From: Rhodanobacteraceae bacterium
GTDB lineage: Bacteria; Pseudomonadota; Gammaproteobacteria; Xanthomonadales; Rhodanobacteraceae
Direction: 5' to 3'
DNA: 64,000 nucleotides
Assembly (NCBI GenBank): GCA_016790075.1
Contig: JAEUPP010000038.1
Coordinates: 1-64,000 of the forward strand
Shown in pieces: positions 16,978 through 24,322 of this stretch (positions are counted from its first letter, which is position 1; the number at the start of each line of letters is the position of its first letter). The notes under the pieces were generated by a model. That model worked only from the letters and a program-made list of their open reading frames with translations, searched no databases and was not told where the DNA came from. The translations under genes were made by a program, and so were the position numbers.

Positions 16978-17649
16978 TCAACGCCGAGCTGGCGCGAGGT
17001 CGGGGGCCATGCTGATTCCAGTGCAACGCACCGGAGCTAACTCGCCTGTTGCTGACAGCAGCACATCGCCTTGTTTAGTCCTTATCAGCAGTGCGCCACT
17101 TTTCTGCCGATACGCTGCTCTTGGCTGCCCGGGCAAACCGTGAAGACGCCGGGCTCGGACGCGACCGTCCTCATTGCCGATCAGGTACACGTAGCCATCG
17201 TCCTCAGACATATGCGCGTAGCCCGCAAGCGCAATCGTGCCGAATGGCATTGCAAAGAAGTCGATCGGGCCACTGTCGATGACAACATAGGGTTCGCCTT
17301 TATTCGGCACGAAGACGACCTCCCCGCCCCATTCCCCGCGGTGATCACCGAGTAGCCAGCCATCGCGATACCGAATACCGAGCGTCGCCCGATGCGGGAC
17401 AGTGGATGGCTCCGCTTCTTCGCTCGTGGACGATCGCCGAGCATCAAGCGGGTAGTGAAACTGCAGCAGTGCATCGCTTGGCGATGCCGCGCTTCCGCCG
17501 AATTTTTGCTCGTCGGAAGCCGCCGCACGTTCGCTTGTGAGGCATGACATATCGTGCCAAGGGTGGGCGGCGTGAGTTGCCGGTGCCACTACGACAAGCA
17601 GGGACGCCACTGCATTCCGGCACAGGGTGCGCGCGGCGGCGCGCAGCAA
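16978..17649 (-). CDS. Exported hypothetical protein abutting an IS1595 remnant
   Basis: The frame that ends at 16978 encodes about 223 residues if begun at the TTG at 17649 (or about 210 from GTG codons near 17610). The N-terminus then reads as a signal peptide: basic 'LLRAAARTLCRN', hydrophobic 'AVASLLVVV', and cleavage after 'PATHA'. The mature part looks beta-rich and globular ('LGIRYRDGWLLGDHRGEWGG', 'VVFVPNKGEPYVVIDSGPIDFF', 'GYVYLIGNEDGRVRARRL'). No family is recognised. Upstream, the same frame runs directly into the C-terminus of a broken IS1595-type transposase with no stop between them. The original promoter and start may therefore have been displaced by the insertion, and the start is uncertain. 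Confidence 0.6.
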   Translation of the reverse strand: MLRAAARTLCRNAVASLLVVVAPATHAAHPWHDMSCLTSERAAASDEQKFGGSAASPSDALLQFHYPLDARRSSTSEEAEPSTVPHRATLGIRYRDGWLLGDHRGEWGGEVVFVPNKGEPYVVIDSGPIDFFAMPFGTIALAGYAHMSEDDGYVYLIGNEDGRVRARRLHGLPGQPRAAYRQKSGALLIRTKQGDVLLSATGELAPVRCTGISMAPDLAPARR

Positions 17650-18290
17650 CCGTGACGGAATCACAGTGAGATCGAAGCGCCGGTTGAAGCGATAGCAAAA
17701 CTCGGAGAGGTAGCGTTGCAAATCCATGGGACTGAGCGTCTGGTAGATGCCGTGCAACGCATTCTTTACGTTTCCTAGCATGGTGTTGACCCACGTGAAT
17801 CGCTCGTCATTGGGAACACGCCGCCGGTCGCGATGGCCAGATGCGTGCAGGCCGCGTCGGTGTCTGCAGTGAAACAACTCAAGCCATCCGACACCACCGC
17901 GCTGCCGGGTGCCAAGTGACACGTGGCCCACGCGGCCAATTCGGTTGTGCGGAACCCCAGCCACGACTTCCATGCACATAGCCGCCGGATGACCTTGCGA
18001 CGCGCATTGCACAGTCGCCACAAATGGCGTCTTGCCGGGCTGCCGCGGCCCACGGCACCTCCATGACGCTCGCCACCCCAAGAGGCATCATCGATCTGTA
18101 TGTTGCCGCTCAGGGACCGTGTTGCGTCGCGCTCGACCATGACCTGCATCAGAAACCGGACCCGAAAAGGGAGCTTCGTGTCGGCGAAAAGTGCGCCACT
18201 CGACAGCGATGTCTGGTGTTTGCAGCGATTGCACTGGAACACGTCACCTGCGCCGCCGCGCGATGCACGTCAGTGCTTGCGCAACCAAGG
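17647..18290 (-). pseudogene. Degraded IS1595/ISXO2-type transposase
   Basis: Three frame changes are needed to follow the protein. It begins with the zinc-ribbon end 'FQCNRCKHQTSLSSG', then 'ADTKLPF', and then jumps to 'MQVMVERDATRSLSGNIQIDDASWGGE', so roughly 40 residues usually present between these blocks are missing. It continues in a second frame with 'GKTPFVATVQCASQGHP', returns to the first for 'CHLAPGSAVVSDGLSCF' and ends in the second with 'WVNTMLGNVKNALHGIYQ' and 'YLSEFCYRFNRRFDL'. These are the ordered blocks of ISXO2-like DDE transposases. The deletion and shifts make it non-functional. Terminal inverted repeats were not identified. Confidence 0.88.
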
Positions 18291-19556
18291 GATACGCGAG
18301 CGCATTGGGACCGGCCCGACGTCCATCAGGCACGAGGCGTCGATCACGTCATGATGGACCTCGCTGAACTCGTCGAGCCGGCGATCGAGATTCTTGACTC
18401 GTTGCGGGTCCACAGCAATGACATTCTGCACGGCCCAGTCGGGACTGACGTCGACGCGTCGCCGGCGACGTGTCTCAGGTTCGAACAGCCAGATGCAACT
18501 GCGGTGGATGTCGATCGCACCGTACAGGCCGCGGTCGAGATGCAGCACGTTCTGCAGCCATTCCCCGAGGCCGGCGCGGCCTTCGGCGGGTTCGCTGGCG
18601 TCGATCACCAGCACGCTCTTCACGTCGAATCGCTCGTCGAAGAAGATCACCTGGCCGCGTCGTGTATCCGTGACCACGTATTCCCCGCGCCAGCCGGGTT
18701 CGAAGCCGTGTGGATTGAGCAGGCCGCCGAGTACCTCGCGCGGCGTGCCGTCGGCACGGTTCACCAGTACCGCTCGGCCGTGATGGAACAGGGTTATGAG
18801 AATGCTGTCGTCGCTACGATAGCGGGCGTTGTTGAGATGTGCGGCCGTCAGTCCCGTTGGAAGGCCGAAGCCGTTCCAGGCGGCGGGATCGTCAACGATG
18901 AGGCAGTCGGGTGTGGCGTTTCTACCGGCCCCGCCGCGGCGCACGCGCGTGCCGGTCGGCGAGACGTCATAGCCGTGGTCCCAGGCGTTCCATACGAGCG
19001 TGAACACCTCGCGCTCGATGTCGAACTCGAACACGGTGTCGAATCCGGTCGAAACGACAAGCAGGCGCTTGCCGTCGGCCGAGAAGTACACTGAATGCAG
19101 CTGGGCAAACCAGGGATTGTGATAGATATGCGTCGTCTGTGCGCCCGCGTCGTAGATGCGCACCTGGTCACCGGCGGCCACCGCGAGGCGTAGGCCTGAC
19201 TGGTCCAGCCCAAAGGGTTCCTGGAGATACATCTTCTGGGTGATACCGTTGCGCAGCGCGTGTTGCACCAGCAACCCGTCGCGGTATGGGCGCGGCGTGC
19301 GGCCGCCCAGCGCCTTCATCGACTGTCCACCCTGCAGCCGCCGACGCATGATGCGGTTGAGGGCGTGCTGTTGTTCGTGCTTTACGGTGAAGACCAAGTC
19401 GAGGCCGTTACCGAGTGCCGGATCCTGTTCGTAGTCGCGCAGGTGCTGGCAGTGCAGGGTTCCGGGAAGCAGGCGTAGTGTGGACAGCACTTTGCGTATC
19501 CATCCGCCGCGCAACAACTGGTCAGCTCGATTGACTCGGAGAATGCGTCTGAGCAT
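18270..19556 (-). CDS. Beta-propeller-like hypothetical protein of the accessory island
   Basis: From the ATG at 19556 (GGAAGA upstream) the product is 428 residues, with no signal peptide or membrane helix. Repeated strand-turn blocks, for example 'GLRLAVAAGDQVRIYDAGAQ', 'HSVYFSADGKRLLVVSTGFD', 'RGEYVVTDTRRGQVIFFDE' and 'LYGAIDIHRSCIWLFEPETR', suggest a propeller-like fold of WD40/NHL type. No family or catalytic motif is recognised. The same-strand order metallophosphoesterase, broken phosphopantetheinyl transferase, this gene suggests it once belonged to the polyketide island. It appears intact even though its neighbours are decayed. Its 3' end touches the IS1595 remnant, so the original C-terminus may have been altered. 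Confidence 0.65.
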   Translation of the reverse strand: MLRRILRVNRADQLLRGGWIRKVLSTLRLLPGTLHCQHLRDYEQDPALGNGLDLVFTVKHEQQHALNRIMRRRLQGGQSMKALGGRTPRPYRDGLLVQHALRNGITQKMYLQEPFGLDQSGLRLAVAAGDQVRIYDAGAQTTHIYHNPWFAQLHSVYFSADGKRLLVVSTGFDTVFEFDIEREVFTLVWNAWDHGYDVSPTGTRVRRGGAGRNATPDCLIVDDPAAWNGFGLPTGLTAAHLNNARYRSDDSILITLFHHGRAVLVNRADGTPREVLGGLLNPHGFEPGWRGEYVVTDTRRGQVIFFDERFDVKSVLVIDASEPAEGRAGLGEWLQNVLHLDRGLYGAIDIHRSCIWLFEPETRRRRRVDVSPDWAVQNVIAVDPQRVKNLDRRLDEFSEVHHDVIDASCLMDVGPVPMRSRIPWLRKH

Positions 19557-19715
19557 GGTGATCGATTCTTCCAAGTGGCGATCCCTCGCAGGCTCCGACG
19601 ATGTCGGCCCCCCACATCGCTTCGTAGCCACACTGCTGGAAACGATCTGATCATCGCGTCAGACGGATGTCAACGAGCCCCCCCGCGACATCGCCATATC
19701 AGCCACCGCGCAGGC

Positions 19716-20198
19716 TCAGAGGACGTATGTCGGTCCAGGTAGCATGACGTAGGCGAAGCAGGTTTCCTCACTTCCTGTCGGGCCCGCCTGGCGCCAGCCC
19801 AACTGCCGAGCCTTGTCCAGCGGCCACAGCGAATATCGCAGGGACTTTGGCCAAGACAGGGTCGTTGAAAGCGTGCGCGGCGCACGTCGTCGAGCCGCGC
19901 CGTAGCGATGAAATGCAGCGTGCACGCATCACGGTGCCGCTCGGCGATGGCCGGCCAGCCGTAGTCGTTGACGTTGAAGCGCCAGTCGGCGGCGGCTGCC
20001 GGCGCGTAGCGCGACAACGTCGCGCGGACCTCGCGTGACCAGATAGCGCAGGCGGTCGCGCTCGAAATAGAAGCGCGCCATCTGTACGCATTCCTCGTCG
20101 GTCGGCAATTCGCGATAGCTCTTCGGCAGGTTCGGGCCGACGAAGCGGTCGTAATAGGCCAGCTACAAGTGCACTTCTCCGGGCGCGAGCGTGAGCAT
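19716..20198 (-). pseudogene. Broken Sfp-type 4'-phosphopantetheinyl transferase
   Basis: Reading leftward from the ATG at 20198, the opening 'MLTLAPGEVHL' is followed by an in-frame TAG where the family has Trp (HLW). It then continues 'LAYYDRFVGPNLPKSYREL' and 'ARFYFERDRLRYLVTR'. A frameshift follows, and the next frame reads 'VRATLSRYAPAAAADWRF', 'NVNDYGWPAIAE' and 'CTLHF', which are the conserved blocks of Sfp-type transferases. The catalytic core (the ISH and GxDxE regions) is missing or unreadable. Such enzymes load the pantetheine arm on PKS/NRPS carrier proteins. The gene begins 4 bases past the metallophosphoesterase stop, so they formed an operon. Confidence 0.85.
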
Positions 20199-20201
20199 CG
20201 G

Positions 20202-20963
20202 TCAGGCATCCAGTATCGCCGTAAGGTGCTTTGCAGCAATGCGCTCTTCATGGGGATAGCCGAAGGCGTTGTTGATGTAGGTGACGCCGTCGATTAGCCG
20301 TTGGCGGTTGATATGGCTGTGTCCATAGACGTGCATCTGCGAGTTCAGGCGGCGCAGTTGTGTATCTATGTGTGTCGATCCGAGCACGGGAAAGAGCATG
20401 CGGTGCTGGGCGGGAAGTGAGCTCGGCAGTAGGTCGATCCTTGGCACGAAGTGCGAAAAGGTGAGCACGCGCGCAACGTCTTCCGGCACCCGGGTCTGGT
20501 TCAAAGCGCTGAAGTGCAGGCTGATCTCCTCGGGTTCGAACCCATCAGGCCAGCGGCAGGCGACGAAATCCATCCAGGCGGCGCGCAAGGCATCGCTGGG
20601 CGTGCCGAACGTATAGTCGTACCAGCTGAAGAGTGGAACGATGTAGAGAGAGTCGCGGCGGAACGGTTGCATCGACACGCCGGCGTCTTCGGCGACGACC
20701 GCAACTTCGCGGAATTTGTCGAGGGATGTCTTGTCCGGCGTGTCGCGCAACAACCACAGATCGTGATTGCCTGGCACGAAGAGGACCTGCCTGAAGCATC
20801 GCGCGAACCGTTGCAGACACCAGCTCAGCATGGACAGCCGGTCGCTGACATCTCCTGCGAGGATCAGAATGTCGTCGCGGTAGTCGGCGGCCGAAAGATT
20901 CTCCACCCAGCGCGCATTGCTGTCGTAATCAACATGTATATCGGAAAGAGCGAAAATGCGCAT
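20202..20963 (-). CDS. Calcineurin-like metallophosphoesterase
   Basis: A 253-residue protein with all metal-binding blocks in order: 'ALSDIHVDY' (Asp8, His10), 'LILAGDVSD' (Asp38), 'FVPGNHDLW' (Asn66-His67) and a late 'HVYGHSHINRQ' (GHxH). It is a cytoplasmic phosphodiesterase or phosphatase with unknown substrate. A close comparison is with other predicted phosphoesterases found beside Sfp-type phosphopantetheinyl transferases. Here the next gene downstream is exactly such a transferase, now broken, so this gene may be the surviving half of a pair. The frame is intact and shows no sign of decay. Confidence 0.92.
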   Translation of the reverse strand: MRIFALSDIHVDYDSNARWVENLSAADYRDDILILAGDVSDRLSMLSWCLQRFARCFRQVLFVPGNHDLWLLRDTPDKTSLDKFREVAVVAEDAGVSMQPFRRDSLYIVPLFSWYDYTFGTPSDALRAAWMDFVACRWPDGFEPEEISLHFSALNQTRVPEDVARVLTFSHFVPRIDLLPSSLPAQHRMLFPVLGSTHIDTQLRRLNSQMHVYGHSHINRQRLIDGVTYINNAFGYPHEERIAAKHLTAILDA

Positions 20964-21406
20964 CGCGGACGGCAGTCACAAGGCCGGCATGGAACACGCA
21001 GTCTATCAAGCTGTCACGAATCCGCGGTCGCTGCTGCCACGATTCGTGCACTCGACATGGTTCGAGTTGCGTTCGCGCCGATCACCGCTCGTATCCATGC
21101 AACACGGGCTGACCAAAGCTGGCACGTGTGACGCAAGAGCGCCGCGCGCCAGCGGTCCGTTCACAACACTGGAAACAGCCACAACTACAGGTTTCTGGAC
21201 ATTGCGATACTCGTTGGGACGGTGATAGAGTCTTCGAGCCACGATCAACGAGATGTCGTTCGCGAAGTAAACGACGCCGGGGAGCGTCGTCAATCTGCAG
21301 TACCTGATTATGCCGACGGATCCACCTGCGCAGTGCTGGGATCGTAGGCACGATTCCCGTAGCGGGCCGGATGGTTTCGCCGGGGAATGAGCTAGGGGGA
21401 TAATTG
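20964..21406. other. Intergenic region between divergent genes
   Basis: About 440 bases separate the metallophosphoesterase (leftward) from the malonyl transferase (rightward). No reading frame with recognisable protein content is seen on either strand. A strong AGGGGGA ribosome site lies at 21393-21399, before the transferase ATG at 21407. The region presumably holds both promoters, but no convincing -35/-10 pair was identified. Confidence 0.6.
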
Positions 21407-22267
21407 ATGGTGGCGTTTGTTTTTCCCGGCCAGGGATCGCAGAAACGTGGCATGGGAGAGGAGCTTTTCGATCTTAAGGAGTATCAGGCGGCCGAGCGTG
21501 ATGTCGACGATCTCGTTGGCTACTCGATGCGACGCCTGTGCAAGGAAGACACACAGGATCAGCTAAAAGACACGCGTTACACTCAGCCTAGCCTGTATGT
21601 CGTCAACTCGCTCTATTTGACGAAACACACGCTCGCGTTCGGAAATCCGACGCACGTCGCCGGTCACAGTCTGGGTGAGTACAACGCGCTGCTGGCAGCG
21701 GGCGTGTTCGATTTCATGACCGGCCTGCGCCTAGTGCAAAAACGCGGCGAGCTCATGGCGCAAGCCACGAACGGCGGCATGGGCGCTGTGATCGGATTGA
21801 GCCGCGCAGCGATCGAAGCCGTCATGCGGCAGCACGACCTGAACAGCGTCGACGTCGCCAATTTCAATTCCCCGTCGCAGACCGTGATTTCCGGGCCTGT
21901 CGCCGATCTCACGCGTGCCGGCCAGTTGCTGGAACAGGCCGGCGCCAGGATGTACATGCCGCTGCAGGTCAGCGCAGCATTCCACTCGCGCTACATGGCG
22001 GAATACGCCGACGAATTCGCGCGCTTCCTGCAGCCCTTCACGTTCTCCGCGCCGCGGATTCCCGTGGTGTCGAATGTAACGGCGCAGCCCTATCCCTCCG
22101 ATAGCGAGGCCATCAAGTCCTTGCTGGTGCGCCAGATAACGCAGTCCGTGCAATGGACGCAAAGTGTGCGCTATCTGCTTGCACAGGGCGTTACGGATCT
22201 CAAGGAGGCCGGACCGGGCAACGTGCTGACTCGCCTGATCCAGCAGATCCAGCGGGAAAAAGACTGA
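21407..22267 (+). CDS. Trans-acting malonyl-CoA:ACP acyltransferase of a trans-AT PKS
   Basis: A 286-residue acyltransferase. The start is the ATG at 21407, 7 bases after AGGGGGA. The catalytic Ser88 lies in GHSLGEY (86-92), the N-terminal 'FPGQGSQ' forms the oxyanion region, Arg113 lies in 'QKRGELM' and His193 in 'AAFHSRYM'. These are the catalytic residues of FabD-type enzymes and are all present. It loads malonyl units onto carrier proteins. The deletion-marked PfaD, ACP and ketosynthase genes downstream mark it as the free-standing AT of a trans-AT polyketide cluster rather than the housekeeping FabD, which normally sits with fabH, fabG and acpP. The gene itself is undamaged. Confidence 0.9.
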   Translation: MVAFVFPGQGSQKRGMGEELFDLKEYQAAERDVDDLVGYSMRRLCKEDTQDQLKDTRYTQPSLYVVNSLYLTKHTLAFGNPTHVAGHSLGEYNALLAAGVFDFMTGLRLVQKRGELMAQATNGGMGAVIGLSRAAIEAVMRQHDLNSVDVANFNSPSQTVISGPVADLTRAGQLLEQAGARMYMPLQVSAAFHSRYMAEYADEFARFLQPFTFSAPRIPVVSNVTAQPYPSDSEAIKSLLVRQITQSVQWTQSVRYLLAQGVTDLKEAGPGNVLTRLIQQIQREKD

Positions 22268-22434
22268 CACAAAGGACTGCGCACCGCCGTCGAAGGTGTA
22301 ATACAGAGGGTTGCAAACCCATGAAGGCGACACTGACGTTTAGTGTGTGCGGTGCCGAGTTCCAGTTCGAAATTGCCATGTTTCTCGCGCCGGTGGTCGA
22401 ACTGGCGAAACTTGCTGCAGTTTCCCCGTAGGGA

Positions 22435-23334
22435 TTGCCGGTGCGACCGCTTCATCCACTCCGTGTCGATGCCACCGATGGTGTCGTTCCGGCATTTACC
22501 GCCGATGTGCTGGGCGACGCGCAGTTCAGATCCGACCATGGCTTGCGCTATGCCTATCTGGCGGGAGCCATGTACAAGGGCATTTCGTCGAGTGAGTTCG
22601 TCATCGCCCTCGGCCGTGCCGGCATGCCGGGTTATCCCGGTACCGCCGGAAGACATCGTGCGCGCCTTGCTGGCTGCCGGGCGCATCACCGCGACGGAAG
22701 CCGAACTGAGCTGAGGCATCCCGATGGTGGAGGAGATCTGCGCCGAGTCGGACTCCGGCCGACATACCGGCCAGGGCGTCGCGTTCGCGCTGCTGCCGGC
22801 GATGTTTGCGCTGCGCGACCGGCACGGGCCAACAAACTCTACGAGCTCTACCAGCGATTCGGATCGATCGAAGAGGTCGACGAACGCACCCGGCAGCAGA
22901 TCCAGGAAAAATACTTCCGGCGGTCCTTCGACGACGTGTGGAACGAGACCCGCTCGTACTGCCCCCGTGCGGCCCCGCAAAGCCTGCAGGAGATCGAGCG
23001 TAGTCCGGAGCCGAAGATGGCGCTGATCTTCAAATGGAACTTCGTGCATACGACGCGGCTTGCCATGCAGGGTGTTCCCAATCAGCAAGTCGACTATCAG
23101 ATCCACTGTGGCCCGGCGCTCGGTGCGTTCAAACAATGGATGAAGAACACGCCGCTGGAATCCTGGCGCAATCGCTACGACGCCGATCTCGGCAAGCGCC
23201 TGATGGAGGGTGCGGCGGAGTTCTTGAATCAGCGCTTCGCCGCGCTGCTGGGTGCCGGTCGCGCGGGCGCTGGCGGCACCGGTGCAGATCCTTCCCATGC
23301 CGCGGATGCGGCCGCAATAGCGAGAAGACCATGA
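22435..23334 (+). pseudogene. Truncated PfaD-type trans-acting enoyl reductase
   Basis: The first 70 codons encode 'PVRPLHPLRV', 'FTADVLGDAQFRSDHGLRYA' and 'YLAGAMYKGISSSEFVIALG', the N-terminal FMN-barrel start of PfaD-family enoyl reductases. A frame change follows after about codon 68 ('PPEDIVRALLAAG'). A short piece in another frame then reads 'ICAESDSGRHTGQGVAFALLP', a conserved central strand. A return to the first frame gives the C-terminus 'ANKLYELYQRFGSIEEVD', 'MALIFKWNFVHTTRLAMQG', 'VDYQIHCGPALGAF'. Around 200 residues of the normal 450 or more are missing from the middle. The 3' end runs into the ACP gene. The reductase cannot be functional. Confidence 0.87.
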
Positions 23335-23579
23335 ACAAGCAAGACATTATCGAGATAGTCGGCAAGCACGCAGCGGAAGTGCTGCCGGACCTCGAAGGCC
23401 ATCGGTTCGTCGAAGGCGACCGGCTGCAGGATCTCGGCGCGAATTCCGTGGACCGGGCCGAAATACTGACCATGGTGCTGGATTCGCTGTCGCTGGCGAT
23501 TCCGCGCGTTGAACTGTTCGGCCCGCGCAACATCGGAGAACTGGCCGATCTGTTGCTGCGTAAGCTGCAGTCGGCGTAG
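23331..23579 (+). CDS. AcpK-like stand-alone acyl carrier protein
   Basis: An 82-residue acyl carrier protein. The phosphopantetheine attachment site is Ser39 in 'LGANSVDRAEI', and the D-L-G-A-N-S-V-D-R-A-E form (instead of the housekeeping DSLD) matches the dedicated ACPs of HMG-CoA-synthase (beta-branching) cassettes in trans-AT polyketide pathways, such as AcpK. It lies just after the broken PfaD gene; the ATG at 23331 overlaps that frame by 4 bases. Its preserved frame contrasts with the decayed neighbours. The only Sfp-type transferase in the window that could activate it is a pseudogene, though the host AcpS or another transferase might still do so. Confidence 0.88.
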   Translation: MNKQDIIEIVGKHAAEVLPDLEGHRFVEGDRLQDLGANSVDRAEILTMVLDSLSLAIPRVELFGPRNIGELADLLLRKLQSA

Positions 23580-23730
23580 TCGGCGGTCGGGATCGACCAA
23601 GAGGAACCTCTGAGCAAGTCGAAATTTGGATTTGCAGCCCGTTGGTTCAGGGGGCGGCCTGATGCTTGCGCCGCATGCGTTTGGCGGGGTTGTGGCGGAG
23701 AGAGGCGGGGCGCAAGAGGCGCGCCTGCTC

Positions 23731-24322
23731 AGAACTTCCCATACGAACACTGGACGGTGCGCCTGCTGCACATGCCGGTGGACGGGCAGGGCAGTGCCTG
23801 GGTGTATCGCAACGGCGGCGTCTACGTTAGCGTCGGCGGCGCCGGTGGACTCGGCGAGGTGCTCAGCGAGCATCTCGTCCGCGGGCACGCGGCGCAGGTC
23901 GTATGGATAGGCCGGCGCGACAGCGACGCGGGGATCCGCAGCAAGCAAGATCGAGCGTCTGGCACAACTCGGTCCGGCATCGCACTACATCCAGGCCTAT
24001 GCGACGCAGCGGGCCGGCCTCGAGCGCGCCAGGCACTGCCCGGTCAAGGTCAGGGGCTACTGGGGCAGCGTTGGAATTGTCGCAACCAGTGATACGCTGC
24101 AGCGCATGGTGCAGCTCGGGGGGCTCGATCGAAGCGACCGAGGGCATCGCAGCGCTGGACCAACGGCTGGCTGGCCCGTTCACCCAGCTCGCGTTCGTGA
24201 AGTCGCGGCGCGATGCCGGTACGCCCGAGACGACTCCCGAACAGATCGTGGAATTGCCGGCCGACGCGCCGGTGGTGGATGCATCGATCTTCTCCCGAAA
24301 ACGGACCGTGCATGGCACATGA
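23731..24322 (+). pseudogene. Remnant of a multidomain trans-AT polyketide synthase (ketoreductase region)
   Basis: After about 150 bases without recognisable content, fragments of a PKS ketoreductase region appear: 'WVYRNGGVYVSVGGAGGLGE' (the NADPH-binding GGxGGLG motif) and 'QVVWIGRRDSD'. A frame change follows, then 'IERLAQLGPASHYIQAYATQR'. A junction leads to 'YWGSVGIVATSDTLQRM', and another frame change gives 'SIEATEGIAALDQRLAGPFT' and 'QLAFVKSRR'. These occur in this order in trans-AT PKS modules but with most of the domain, including the catalytic Ser-Tyr-Lys, missing. The fragment ends at 24322, overlapping the ketosynthase start. It is what remains of a much larger gene. Confidence 0.85.

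Noticed and set aside
21407-22267. Housekeeping FabD
   Set aside because: No fabH, fabG or acpP neighbours; the downstream genes are of trans-AT PKS type.
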